From Monarcha castaneiventris obscurior (Eukaryota; Chordata; Aves; Passeriformes; Monarchidae), in assembly GCA_026261815.1 (NCBI GenBank), contig JAMPIT010000258.1, positions 14,375,501 through 14,439,500 on the forward strand: DNA of 64,000 nt, given 5' to 3'. The notes beneath the pieces were generated by a model that saw only the letters and a program-made list of their open reading frames with translations, was not told the origin of the DNA and did not search any database. Position numbers and translations under genes: made by a program. Below are positions 1 to 15,000 of this stretch, one piece after another (position 1 is the stretch's first letter; each line of letters starts with the position of its first letter).

Positions 1-3000
1 ATGCAAACATATTTGATCTAAAAGCCCTGTTCTTGTGATGAACGAGGTCAAATAAACAGTAATACATCATTGCAGCTATCTTCTGTGTTTGGCTCCTCTG
101 GCTGTCTAGAGGAAGATCTGTGTGCAGCTTTATAAATCACCAGAAGTAATACTTAGGTTGCTATAAATCCTTGGAAACTTATTTTGCCGTGTCACTGAAG
201 TCAATTGCATCATGTCTTCTTACTAGCCACCGTTTATATTAGGAAAATGTGTTGTGTAACTTCATACCATTTCTTCCTAGACTAAAAGCAAGTTTTAAGA
301 TAATATGATTTGCTATATTTGGTTTTAGAGTCTCACATTTAAATTGTGGAGGTAGAGCTTCCATTCACACCAGGCTGGTTCTGATAATGGCCATTGCCTT
401 TGTTCCTGCACCAAAAGCAAGGAGGTGTTCACTCCACCAGAACTCCAAGTAGCCCATTTACACCCCTATTCTCTTTACTACATTTAGATTTCAGCCAAAC
501 CAATGAACCTAACCCTGACTCAGTAATGGCAAAATATTTGGCTGCAGTCTCAGTACTACAGGAAACAAAATGCTGTAAATGAGATCCTGTGATACCTAGG
601 GAAAAAATGCAATAAAATTGAACTGACATCTTGTAACAAGCACAGTATTTTTTCCCATCAGATATAATCCTGACAAAAGTTTAAAGATTCATACAGAAAA
701 CTTGGTTTTGAGTTGTGTAACTTCATAGTTATAATAGATTTGCACATCAACCAAGGGTAAGACAAAATACTTATAAACCTGAATTCAGATCTCTGCAGAG
801 TAGATATTGATATACCATCCATGATTCTCCCAAGTAATTGTGAATGCTCTGAATAATCTATCTTTCAAATTTCCATCTTAAAAATGAAACAGAATTTTTA
901 CTTTCAGTGGAAGTAATAATATAAAATATGTTTAAGCTTTCCATCTGCCTGTGTTGAGCATTCATGTCTATCCTAAACATACGTCAAACAAGTTCTATAG
1001 TGCTTAGCCCATTTCAGTTTTATATATTGTCTTAACAACATTTGTGCTACTTGACAAATACAGAAATGCAATTAATTTTAATTAGGTGGTGTGATATCTG
1101 GCAGAGAGAAACTGAGTTATCTTCTTTGAGAAGTTCAGAAAAGTTTACTATCCTATAATTTAATTATATGGTTGTCAAGTGATAGGAGGGGCATTGTATG
1201 GAGGGGAGGGGGGAATCTTATTCAGTTGTGGTTGGTAGATGCTTTCTGCCCAACAAAAAGATGTCTTCTATCTTAAATGTTTTGTGCATTTTATGTAGGC
1301 TTATGAAATTCCCAATTCTTTTTTTGTTCAGGTTTGCCTATGTCCTTCTTTTTCCCTCCCTACCTTCAAATGTGTAAGGTCCCAAACTCAGTCCCTGTTG
1401 AAGTGATTGTAGACTCCCACTGACTGTAGTGGGAATTGGATTAAATCTCTAAAACAACAATTACATGCCTAATTGCTTTTTATTGCTCACTTAAAAATGC
1501 ATTCTTTGAAACACTACCAATATTTGTAAGGGCTGAGAGTTTAATGTGCCAAACTATTTAGGTTATTTGGAGACCTATTTTCCACCAGTGCCCGGGGATT
1601 TAAATAAATGCAATAAAAGACTGTTATTTACATTATGCATTTATAACAGAAGTGTTTACAATTGCATCATCATTCTTCATATTGATTTTCCTCTAAATGC
1701 CAAGACTTTGCTGCTTTGAAGTCAGTGGGGGATCTGCCCCTGACTTCATCCAAACTGAAACTGGGAGCTAACATGGGGAAAAGGGGATGCAGTTTTCAGA
1801 TCATGCTGAAAGAAGGACAACTTCTGTGAAATACCCTTCCTGGAACTCTGTACTGATTGTCTCTTCTGGAGATCACCCTTGCCCTGTGCATTCCTCAGTG
1901 GACAGGCACTCGGTGGCTCCCGAGCATCAAGAGGCTGTGTGCTAGTTTGGCTGTGGCTGTAAACAGTAGCTGAAGTGACTGTGCTGATTGGAGAGTGGCT
2001 CAGAGAACTTCCTCTTCTGCAAGTGGCATCCTGCACCAGCTCAGCTCTCCCTGTCACAATCCTGACTCTAAAATAGGAACCCCATACAATAATGGGTGTG
2101 AGAAGGTTCTGCAGGAATTAATTAACCACCAGAGATCTTTTACTTGGCCTCTGAGCCTCTGAAAAAAAAGTAGTCACTGAAGGAAAACAGTGCAATCCTC
2201 TTCCTATAAAATCTACTTGAAAGAAACAATATAATTAAAACAACCCTGAGTCTCACAAGCATGGCCTCGAGGAAGATTATAAAATCTGAATTTGGCTGCA
2301 TGCCTAATGACTTTTACTGCAGAAGTGTTAGCTTCTTTCATTACCAGCCTCCCCTCTGAATTTGCAAACCCCATCTCTGCCACAGAGCTCTTCTAACTGC
2401 AATGGACTGAGTTCAGGCATCTTTTTAAACAGATACAGCAGCAAAGCTCTGCATAAGCTTGGAAATACTACTGAGTAGTGCTGTTAGGCACCATAAGGAG
2501 GCAAGTCAGATTTGGGAGATGGATTGAAATCCATTCAGAATTTTCTCTTTAATTTGACAGAGGATTGGCAAAGGACATGGTGAAAGCAAATAGCCTGAAA
2601 TGCCATGAATCTACCCACAAATCAGCTGATCAGTAAATAAAAATAAGCATGCCATGAGATTACAAATTAAGGTGGAGAGTACATACACACTGCTAATTTC
2701 AGCAGTATTTCAAGGTATGATGTTTGCAGATCTTCTGAGAGAGCCAGATTTTTCCAGGAATTAAAAGTGTATACCTCAACTTGCTGTAATATATTGATAT
2801 GCTCAAGACTCAGATTTAAAATCATTTCAACATCATATCTAGATATGCTACAGTAATAAAAAAAACTATGCTAGTTTCTAGTGGACAATGCTATTTCTCT
2901 AGAGCTAATGTGAAAGTAAAAAATTACTCTTCTGCTAATTCAATAAAGGTAAATAACTGAAAAGCAACCTATTAAAATATCTCAAGATTAAGACCAGCAT

Positions 3001-6000
3001 ATAAGCACTTCGTTTTTGCAGGACTCTTGGTAAGTGTAGAAGGTTTTTCCACAAGACCATAGGCTGAGAAGATGGCTTCTAACTCTTATTTTCTTTATTT
3101 GTAGCCCTGCATTTCATCCTGTGACTACAGGCACATTTTGTCTCTAAAAGCTTTAATTTTTTTTTACAGTATAAATTCTCATGGTCAAATTTATCTGCTT
3201 AGCAAAAGTTTCCTTGCCGGTATTGTTTGATTAGTAAGATGTTACTATGATGCTAGAGGCAAACATTTTCAGTATAATTAAGAACACTGTGAAACTAGGG
3301 CAAAGCTGAAGATTGCTGAACACAGCAAAGTGGAAGGACGTTAATGTGGGACATAGTAATATTGAAGTTTAGCATATATTGTAATGGCAGTGGATCAAGC
3401 AAACACTTCTGGACTAATGGAAAATGGTTGTGCAACAGGGCAGACATGATAAAAGAAAAGGTCCGTTGTGTCCATATGCCTGGTTAGTTAAAACAAACAA
3501 TCCTCCTCCTTAATTCCTTTCTCTTAGTGATGCTCTCCCTGTTGCTGGGTCTGAGCAGCATCTGACTGCTGCAGCACTGTGGTCAGTCAGTGCAATGCAA
3601 ACAGAAGGGTTCTATTTGACCAGATAATTTAAATGCAATCATGAACATAACACTTCTACAAAATAAAACCAACAAAGACCAATGTTCCACAAGCTTAGAC
3701 GTTATTAGTATTACTACTACTACCACCTAAGGTCACCCCAGCAATTTTTCAATATAAGGAGTGATGATTTTAGATCCCATTACCCAGCTTTCAGTGAGCT
3801 CAGGTCCATTTCCATGGCAACACAAGATGCAGCCGTCCGAAAAGTTGTCAGAAGGCCGTAATGTTGGGCTCCTGTGCCGAGCATGGCTGATGACAATGCA
3901 CACAGCTGTAGGAATTAGTCTCCACTGCAGGCTTTTAACTAAATGAAATAGAAAAACAAACATCCTCTTAATTGACTGGGAGTGTGTGTTATTGTACAAT
4001 TTAGCTTTTTAAAGATTTAACAAAAGATGTCTTTGTAGGCGTGTTTATCGTGTAGAAAGTTCCAATACCTTCATTTTAGTTATAGCCCAAGCCTTTGCAG
4101 TAGAAACTTGACCTGATTCTTCTTTCTTTCTTTAGTTTGTCTGGTTTTTGGTTAAATAAGTGCTTTTTCTGTTTCTCCTCAGATTTGTTCACAGCCTTTG
4201 GCAGGTGGTGATGGCCCATGTAATACTGTGCATACAGAGTGCAAGGAGTAGTTGTTTGGCCAGGTTTATAAGCTGGAGTGTGGTGACTGACAGTAGATTG
4301 AATAGACTGCAAATGTGATAGGACAAACGATCTCAGGAAGAATTTGTGCAATTTAATAAAGTTTGTATGACAAAAATAGTTGAACCTCTGGAAGATTCCT
4401 AAGTGTTCAACTAATGGAAGAGTCAGTACAGCCTTCTGAAAGGTGCATGCCCTGCACATACTGTTTGTGGGCTGAACAGCAGCTGGATGTATCTGTGGCC
4501 CTTGGAGCCATTCCAGACACAAGGAAATGTCCTGGAAGCCAAACAGCTGCCCTAGCTGAGTGCCCTGCATATCAACACAAGAGAAAGCCTGCCAAGCTCT
4601 AGCTTAACATACCAAGCTGTAAAATGCAGTGGCTCAGTGGAGCTTTACATTCACTTCAGCCACATCTCCCACAGAAACTTTCATCCATGGCAGGGGCAAG
4701 GTGCTCATCCAGGGCTGTGGCTGCAGCACTCTGAACTGTGGCCACGAGACCTGACAGCATTGCTCTTTGCCAAAACACTTCTGGCACCCTCACACCTTCC
4801 CCGGCTGCCGTGGCACAGCAGTGATTGATGGTGCTGATCATGCGACAAGCAATCCATGGGTTAGGCAGCTTTATTCTCCTAACAGGATTTTCTGCTTGCA
4901 CAAGTTCCCAAAACACAGCCCAGCCTGCTTCTACTTTGAGCATATTGAATTGTAAGGAACTAACTAGAAAAGTACATGGGAGGGCGGCACAATACTGTGC
5001 AACATATGGCTGTTCTGGTCTGCCATGCCCAAATTCTGTCTAGCATAAATAGGCTCATTTCCCACTGACATCAAGAGTTGCTGTCTTAGATTATTCCGTA
5101 CTGAAATCTAAAAGTGGATCTTGATCATCTCCCACATTATCAAACAAAAACTAGTTGTCCAAAGCCAGGCAAAATTCTCATAACAGCTTTAGCATATGCC
5201 ATCACTCTTTCCCTGAAAAGTGACTTGCCTCTCATTGCACTGACTGTCCTCTGATTCAGCAGATTACTAGCAGGACAATGTGGAGAATAGGCCTCTTCCA
5301 AATGCACACAGCGAAAATAACTCAGTTCTGGCTTGGTTGAAATGGTGCCAGAACTGCCCCACACCCTGACCAGCTCCATTCCAGGTGTGAAAAAAGAAAA
5401 GTGATTCATAAGGGGGGCTGAAACTTGACTGCTGATTCACTGCCAGGCCCCCTGCTCTCCTAGAGCAGCCATGGTAGGATATGGCTCATGATAGACATCA
5501 CCCACCATCTCCAGCAGATAGCTCTCTGTGTTGCACATTTTAGGGAACACAAGGCCATGCTAACCCCCTTTATGTGAGCAGCAGTTCCTCCAACTATTCA
5601 TGTTCTGCTTCCAGATAAGAGAGCATCCTAGCTCCTCCTGCATGGATGGTCTTCCCAGGATGCAAAGGCTGGGAGACTCAGCAGTGGTTGGGCCCCAGGA
5701 TGCTCTGCCACCCAGCCCAGCTGCAGCACGGAGCCTTGTAAGCTCAGCTTTGCCATCAGACTGCAGCACTACATGAACACCCTTGCTTTTTCATGGCAAA
5801 AGGAAGTTTCTTCAGGAAAGGACACACTCAGACATCCTTTTTTTTTTCCTCCAGCTTTTCTGGTGGCGTAAGAAAGAAGCCACATCAGCTGTCAGTGAGG
5901 TGCCATTTGGACTGCTGTTTTTCAAGTGGTCTGCTGTGTTGAATCCCTAATTGCACTAATGGACCTAATGAACCAAACCTCCTGGAGGAAGCAGAGAACA

Positions 6001-9000
6001 TCACAGTTGGAGGGACATTTAAAATTAAATCTAATAGTGCTTGGGAATATACTGCCAGGAACAGTTCTGCCTCAGAGGTGGTGGTGGTCCATAGGTCCTA
6101 GTCATCCTCTGCCAGTTTTAATCTCCAAGAGCAGTTGCACTCCCCTTGCTTAGCAAAACCAGACCCACCTCACCCATGACTGTGGAGAGCAGCAAGAAGA
6201 CAGCTCTGCACTACCCAAGCCACAGCACCCATTCTCCTGATGTGCAGGAGAGGTTTCCTGCCCTAGTACCCTCTCCTTCCAGAATGTTCTGTGTAGATTC
6301 ATTGTATTGCACCCCATCTCAACCACCTATAAGGTGCTGGTAGAAGAGCAGGATGCTCCCGGGTTCACCATTCCCAGTCCTGGTTCTGAGAAGATGACCC
6401 TTAACAACTCTGCCTTTGCTTTTTCCACAGGATTTGCTACTGGCAGTCATGAACCTCTGCTGATCTCCCATCTCAGCCTTACACCAGCAGCATGCTCAGC
6501 TCTAAAGAGCAGAGGCTCGTGAACTATGTTATTTCTTTATGCCAAAAAAAAAGCAAATAAACAGGCAAACCTCTTATTTCCTAATGTACCCTAATGTGCC
6601 TAATGTACCCTATGGTTATTAACCGGATGTCTGCTGGTTTTAGTATCTGTTTTAAGATGTTTTCTATAATTGTTTTGTCTAAAATGGGAGTGTGTAGGGC
6701 ACAGCTTGCTTCATGGTTCTAAGATGATTTTTAATTACTGAGTGGTCTAGCATTCGGATGCTTGGAGCTATCTTTCAGTAATAAAAGAAGTTATTTCTGT
6801 ATCTCCCCTGCTGTAACTCCCTGGGATGCAACTTCTTTTATTTTATTTTCTTAAACTGGGCAAAGAAAAAAGCAGGACCCAGCTCCTGCAAAATTGTGCT
6901 TTGGCTGAAACATCAGCAGCCATCAAGATTCCGTGACCAACTTGCATTTTGGTGCTGGTCAAAGTGGAAGGCGGTGAGGGGTTTGTTATGCTGCGGTTGC
7001 CATAGAATTATTTAAAAGGTATTTCATTGCAGGACAGCAAACTTCAAAAAACAACAGTAACAACATGAGTCTTCCACATTTTTCTTCAGTTACCCTTGCC
7101 CCTGTTTACAAGTACAAATATTTATATATGAGCCAGCATAGTTTATCCCTCCTGCCGCCTTAACAGCAACACAATATTACTTTTCAGATCTTTAGTTCCA
7201 CTCACACAGAGACCTCAGCCCATTTCAGGAAAGAGTTTAGCTGTTAACCCTTTCAAGAAGCCCAGGAGTTGTAAGATGATTACCTGCAGATGACGTTGCT
7301 CAGGACCAGTGGTGGAACCAGAAGTGGGATCTGGGAGCAGGGGGTGAGGTCTTGTCTTGTGGCTGCCCGCCTGCCCTCCTCCCCCTTCATGCTGCAAAAC
7401 AAGAACGGTGAAAAGTTTGTAGCCCCAGCTGAGCATCTGCAATAGCACAGGAAGATCCCAGAACACAGTACTGGATGAAACCTAAGATTGTTCTGTTTAA
7501 GATGTACCTAAGCACTCCTGAGGCTCCAACATGCACTCTCATCTCTTTTTGAAACACTCAGTAATGGTGCTTATCCTCTCTAATCAGAAAGGTCTAGTGC
7601 CCAGCTCTGTTATTTCAGACTTTCCTCAGTGGTCATACTTTCTACAACTGGCAGGTTTGTTGCTGTCCGCTGGACACCTCCCAGTGTGTCCAGAGCATTC
7701 AGCCCAGTGTCCTGGATGTCACCTGCTACTGTCAAGCTCTCATGCTGCTGGTGCAATCATCCTATTAACAGATCTCAGAACAAAACTTGTCCTTTTTTCT
7801 CTACTTGCAACACCCCAACACCAATGGCTTATATCCAGTTTGTGACCCAGTATGTTTCAATGATTTATTTTTGTGATAGCCCTTTCTATTTTTGCACCTG
7901 GTTCTTTCTCTGGGTTTTTGTTTGTTTGTTCATTCGGGTGTTTTCTTTCCCTTTTGCTTTATTTTCTTTGTAAACTGAAATGCAACTGCAGTCACCTTTC
8001 CCCATGGGAAGCCAAAGAAGTCTGCAACAGCAGCAGTGCTTGGAAGCTGTGGCCATAATCTCATACGGAAGGTTCCTCTCTTGAGGGGCACTCAAGAGAA
8101 AACTCATAGCTAGTTCAAGGCTTGTGTGAATCACAGAGCACCTTAAATAAGCTTTCTTATGAGTTCTGTGCAATGTTGAATGCACTTTGATAGCCTGTGT
8201 ACAGATGCTGTTGCTTGATGCATCCCCCACTTCTCCCACGTGTAGACAAAGCAAGTGGCAGATAAGCACCAGCCTCCTCCAAGTTCTGCTGTCTTGCATT
8301 CCTTTCACCCTTGACTTGAAACTGCTGCTCCATTAGGCATCATTTTCTCCCCCAGGCCTAGCAATTTAAGCCTTGCTCACCATCCCAGACTTCACCTCTT
8401 CCCCACAACTGACAGTGCTGAAGGTCTGTGCACCATCCCTTGTTGCTGTAGAGAATTAGCTGGGGGGGCACCTCTGCAGGCTTTGCAGAAAAGACACATT
8501 AAAAGCAGACACACAGACAGTAAGGCAGTTCTCAAGGGCTGCTCAGTGAAATGCGGGAAAAACGGAAGACAAAAGAAAATAATTAATTTTCCTGGGTCAG
8601 CAATGCCGCAACTCTGAAAGGAGCTGGTAGACATTTAGACTCCAACAAGGAAGGGACTAAACGACCATCAGCAATCAGAGGAAAGGACCATTTAGCAAAC
8701 ATTGGTGGATTCATTGTCTCCTGTTTTAGCTTCAGCCTCCTGCTCACAGGATTCAGGCTTTGAAGTGCCACATTAACTGTACCAAAGCATCGTACCTGCA
8801 GATTGACAGCAAAACTCACACAGACTCTTAGCTCAAAACCTACAGCAGCAGTCCAAAGTCAACATTTTTACCCTAACTAGCAGTATCCTCGGGATTTCAC
8901 TCCAAGCCCTCTGCAGGGACTTACAGTAGCTACTGTTTCTTTTCCAAGGACACATTCACTTGTAGGCACATGTGGTACTTCTCAAGCACTGAGAGACAAT

Positions 9001-12000
9001 GTAAAATTAGATAAGACAATCCTGATAAGATATAGTTTTATATAGGTTACAGTTTTCTAATTGGAAACCAGCCCTTTTATCTTTACTTTCCCTTCAACAT
9101 TATAAAAACCTCCCTGCTCCTAGTCATTAGCTCTTTCACTTTAATTAAACATATCCATTATTTTTAAATACAGACACATTTTTTAATTTTTAATTTACTT
9201 TTAAATACAGAACATTAGCCCATGAACCCCTCTAAAGTTCTGTCTCTGTGGCCTGGGACATGACTCAAGGCAGCAGCAGAGCAGAGCCCTGGGCTGCATG
9301 TGCCTGTTTGGAGCAGATGTTTGTCCTTCCTGCCCCTTTCATTTCCACCTCCCTGAGACAGGCACGTGCAGTGGCTGTGACTTACCCCATGTCATGGCTT
9401 ACATCACCTCTGCTGATTCGAGTGGAGAACTGAGGAGCAGGAGAAGAACCCCTGGCACTCATACCGTGCACAATCCTGCCCCCAGGGCAGGAGGGCCACA
9501 GCGAGGCCCTGCAGCGCCCTGCTCCAGGTGAAGGGCACAGCTGGAGGAGAGGTGCCTGCTTGCCAGCCAGGCATCAGTGCCATGTTAACCATGGCTGGGG
9601 GGACAAAGGCAGTATGAACCTGCAGCTGCCTGCCCTCACCAAGAGCTTAATCCTTTTTAAATTCGGAGAATGAATGCCATGACCTGCAATAATTCATCTT
9701 TTGTGTTGTTAGCTACAGCTCCCTGCGCTGTGCCAAATCACACGGTTCCAGACCGGTTTGGTGGTTGGAGCCTTATCAACAACCTCATCTTTACACTCCT
9801 CTGCCTGCCCTCTCCCTAAACCACCCTGTCACCCCCCTGCCCAGTCCCTGGTGAGGGGCTTCCAAGGGCTGGGCAGGATCAGCGCTGCAAAGTGCAAAGT
9901 CCCCGGGGTGGTGAGGGAGCCCTTGGGGTGGCACATGGCCAGCAGGCACCACACGATGCCACTGAGGTGCTGAGCTGTCCTGGCAGGCTCCAGGTGACAG
10001 GGAGGAGGGGACCAGGAGTGCCATGTACCTTGCAGGGAACGTGCTGTGCCACCTCCCAGAGTGGCTCCTGCCGGCTGCCCCATGGCAGCACCGAGGCTGC
10101 ACAGTCAGGGAAAAAAAACAGCCACACCAAAAGTACACCTTACATGACAGATTGCAGGCTGCAGTTGTTATCACCAGGAAGAGCCTGGGCCCCAGCACAA
10201 CTACCTCCCATCTCTGGTTTTAGCCCTAAAAACATGCATTTCTCCAATGCACTTTTTAGACATCCATAGTCACGAGCGGGGAGATGCCCATGAAATGCTG
10301 GAAAGCTGCTGGTGCTGCCGCTGTGTCTTTCAGCTCTCAGGGAATATGCAGCTGCCACAGGGCACCACTCACCTCTGTGACTACTCGTGGGGCAGACCTA
10401 ACCCCAAGAGCAGCTGGTGGCCAGTACATCATCACCCTTGTCCCTGCTGGGCTGTGACTGGAAGAGCTTCCAGGTTGGCTGAAGGACCAGCGGGTGCTGA
10501 GCCTGTGGGGATAGGGGTGTAAGAGCAGCCAGGGCCATGGACAGGGTGCCCGGGCCTCCTGCAGACACGCAGCTTGTCTGTGTGCAGCATCATGGAGCCG
10601 CAGTGTTGCGGAACCCTTTGGTTGTTTCCTTGTGCCCAGTCAAGGCTGGGAGGTTTCTGAAGGAACTGCAGTCCATCAGGCAATGCTTATTAATGGGACA
10701 CCCATCTTCAAGGAGTCTTCAGATCTACTCAATTAATATAAACAAAGTTTCATTTAACTTTTTGCTCCAATTATCATTCATATTTAAATGCATTATTCAC
10801 TACAGAATTGTAATTTTACACTTCTAAGTGATACAATGGACTTGGGTCTGGGCATCTCCTGTTTCATGGGCTATGCTTATAATTAGACTTCCGATTTGTC
10901 ATGAAGTCATGGAGGTTACCCAGAGAATGAGACATGGGTTTGGCCCAAGTGATACTTTTTGTCCTATGTGAACTCTCAGAGTTGGGGAGCAACCAAACAG
11001 AACACTGAGGGCGGATATAACAGAGGGTTATATACTTGTACGTGGGTTATAAACAATAACACAACATTGTTTAAACCAGGAATAAGCAAATAATTGTACT
11101 TAAAATAATAGATGAGTACAACCTCCCTTCTATCAAAAGTAAAATGAGGTGCTATAAGTAGTAACATTTCTAAAATCAGACCCAAAGAAAACTTTATTGT
11201 AACAAAACTTGGCTTATCTTTAGTGGTATCAGGTTTTACTACTTTTTGAAGATGCCTAAATAGACCTTTGACAGCTGCTACTGTTATGGTATTTGTGCTG
11301 CTTGGGCCATGGCACCTAACAGATGGAAAAGCAGATAATGCAGTAACAGCATTCGTGAGTAATGTTTCAGAAGTAGTAGTCATGGTCTTTAAATAAAACC
11401 GGGCAAAGCAGAGCTGAGTCAACTTCACTCCTGGATCAAAGAAAGCTCCAGTTGCTTCAACTTTGACAATGTCAAAAATGTTCCTTAAAAACTAAAGGGA
11501 CAAAAATTAAAACCCCATACCTGGAAAGATGCTTGAGTGCCTGTGGGCTCTCCAAGGACAGCAGTAATGAGGAGCCTGCAAAGAGCCCACATGCAGATGG
11601 GAAACAGCTACTGCACATTTTCTGACCAGGACCACCACGGTTCCTTCAGTGAGACCACCCACAGGCTCTCCTCACTGCTTCCAAAATGTGGCAGGAAGTT
11701 TAAGGGGCTCCCAGCTGCATTTGGAGGGCAGGCAGTCCCAGTCACTGTGGCAACTCAGGAAGCCCTAGGTCCTTGTTCTCACAGTGACATCTCTCACTAG
11801 AACCTATGCAGAAGGGAGGTGCACAGAAATCAAATGATCAGAACACAACAGTGCCACCCTCTCACAGAGAATGTTTTTAGTTTACTGTTCATAGAAACAA
11901 CACATCAAAAGAGCATTGCTTGTCTCCCAGCCAAACATGGAGACCAAATAAAACATTAGCAAAAACCCACTTTGCTGGGTGGGGTGAGGCACTAGTTGTG

Positions 12001-15000
12001 TCATCTCTGGCGTGTTGATACAAATACATGCTGGATCCAGCTTGCCTTTCGAAATAATAGCTCACTCAATCTTCATTGTGGGATTAAATGAATCAACAGC
12101 CCTTCAGGACAGCTCCTGATGGAGCCTGTTACTACCATTTGTATCGAATCAGTGGTTATCAGCCCACAGGAAATTATTGTAGCAAGTCAAAATATTCGGT
12201 CTGACTGCCTCGGGGGAGGATGAGCTGCTCATACCAAATCCGAGTGTTATCTCATCCCTGGCACCTATTCTAATCAACGTTTGGCTTCACTGGATGAAAG
12301 TTCTTTGTACTTCAACTCTGAAGCTTGTACTGCTGTTGCAAAGGGTGAGAAGGGACTGAGGGCAAGACAAGGGCCAAGAGAGAGAAGTGAAATGTCATCC
12401 ACCAGAGACTCCTGTCTAGCAACCCTCACTGAGTCATTTGGGCTTAAATCCCTTGAGATACTGAGGTGTCACCTCCTACTATTCCTTTCAGCTTCCTACC
12501 CTTGTGTCAGGGCACTGAATGCCAGTACCTGGTCCTGCTGCCCCTGAACATGACAGCTGAGCCCCTGAACCCCCACAGCACCAGGATGGCCCAATCCCAT
12601 TCAGACAAAAAGGGTTTACAACTACAGCTGGTAAATGAAGAGTCAGTAGCATCAGGTTTAGTTAATAAGAGGAGCTTCCCTCTGCACTGGGAATCTCCTC
12701 TGACCATCTGCATCCCCTGAGGCTCCCTCATGTCAATCCCTCTGTGATTTCTGGCTCATTCGAACAACTCCCACCAGACAAAAAGGTCTCAGAACTCACA
12801 CAAAACTAAATCCTCAAGTCACTTTGCAAAACCTCTGAACTTCAGGCATCACAAAGTAAGCAGACCATACACAAGGATGAGCGACCATGGGAGCCTGATT
12901 TTCCTTCACATCTTTTGTGTTTACAGATGGACTCACAGCTCCTTACAAGTCATCCCGCTACCTCTTGGAGAAGCCATATTCATCCTCCTGCAGAGAGGAG
13001 GAGTCAAAGCTACTTCACCTCAATAATTCTTTACCAATTTTGCTGACTACAAAATGGATAAAGATGGCAGACTCTGGTATTTTCCTGGTAGAGGCACAGC
13101 AGTGGTGGGATATCAGGGTGCTGGGGATTTGCTGGGAAGCCACTCTGGGGATTGCCTTCATCCTCTTCCTGCAAGTCCTGACCTATGCACAGGCAAGCAT
13201 AAAATTGCATCCATAAACCACTTTTATCCTGATTTCTGAATGGAATGAGGCATGGGTGGTGTTTCATTTTCTGCCTGATTAGTACCTCGAAATTTTTGAA
13301 AACGTCAGTCACTTTCAGTAAAACTTGGCTGAGAGGCAAAGATCTAAAGGTGTTGCCTTACCAACAGGTTTTGGGAAAATAAACAGTTGGGCAGAGGAGA
13401 GAATGCTCCTGCCTCCACAGAAGCAAGGACCGTGGTGCAATCTCAGCCACCACCGGGGACAGGAGGCATGAGCACTTATCAGAGAGTCTCCAGCCAGAGC
13501 TCACACTTTGTTCTGCAGAAGTTCCTCCATCCTTGGGCTTGGCTTTGTTTCTGTAAATCAGCAAAGCTCCTGATGCCCACGGAGACAGAAACGTGGGCTT
13601 AGGTGGGAAAAGTGGTTCAGGAGATCACCTTCCTGCCTCGATCCCCTCGTGCTGCGAAGGAGCTGAATGCACATGGCAGCTTCTCTCCAGGCCAGAGAGG
13701 TCAATCAGAAAACAGATTCTTTGCTTCTGTTGTCCAGAAAACTCACAAATTAAAAGTTTAGAACTCCCAACTCACATTTTAACTGCAAAAATCAGCCATA
13801 AGCTCAGGGTTTCCTATTCTTTTGAGAAAGTATTTTTCTCCAACATCTTTAACTTAATACGTACAAGCTTAACTATTTTTGTTATTTTTGGTATTCTGAC
13901 CTTGCAAAAACTCAAGACAAAGATCTCTGCTCAACCATCTTTATTTCTTCTTGTGGCTCTCTGGTCTGTGAAATTGAAGGGTTGCTCTAGGGCCCAGTAC
14001 TGCTGGAATTTATCTGTTTAGAGAGAAGTGTCATTTAATCTGTGCTTTGAAGAACAAAGCAGAACACACAATAAATTACATGGACTGTGCAAAGAGATTA
14101 AAAAGGAGAAAATAGGGCAAAACAATGTAGGTCAAATTTGGGACATAATCCAATATTGTGAATTTGGTTATGGGCACAAATGTTTCCTCTTTAAAATCAG
14201 TAATTGTGTCTGAGAGGGGCTGGCGTGTTTGTCAGCCAGCCCCTTGCTATAGTGACAGTTCCCCATATAGCACACACTTACCATCCAAACCACACCATTA
14301 AATGCCCTCACCTCACAACTGCCCACACACACAGGGCTCCTCTCACAGAAAAGGGGGCCACTGAGGGCAGTGTGACTGTGCACAGAGTTAAAGCACGGGG
14401 GTGAGCAACTGCGAGTTCACCGTTCACTAGCCCTTTATCCCTACAGGCACAAACCCTTAGGTTTCTAATTAAATTAACTCATTTATACCTGTGGGAAAAT
14501 CCCAGCCCAGTATCACAGAGTGCACTGCACAAGGCACTACACTAACATTCAGAACAACTGATGCATTAACTGGGATTTGAATAGAATCATTTAGGCATTA
14601 ATAACATTTCCATCTCTGGAGATCAAGCCTTTTCGCTTCCCTGCATTTTGACATCCTTTAGCAACTCAGCGTACTCCTAACAGAAATCTTAGTAAAGCCA
14701 ACACACCAAGCATTTGTTTGCATAAATACAAATGGAATCTGGGGATAAAATTAGTGCTACAGAACTGTGAGAGTCTAGCATAAGCAAAAGAATCTTAACA
14801 TTCAGAATATATATTCTTAACTATTATACATATGAAATGCAATAACGGGTGAGACGACAATTCTCCCGGGCCAGTATCCCACCACCTTCCACAGAAGCTT
14901 TAGGAAGAAAGCTAAAGAAACTGTCTAGATAAGAAGCACGCCCTCAGGAGATCACATACCAAACCCCTAAGCAATTACTTGTGCTCAGAAACAAGAATTC

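Noticed and set aside
4076..4570. 164-codon minus-strand open frame in the intergenic part
   Set aside because: No recognisable domain, no conserved motif and low-complexity Lys/His patches. It lies in ordinary intergenic DNA with no promoter or splice context.
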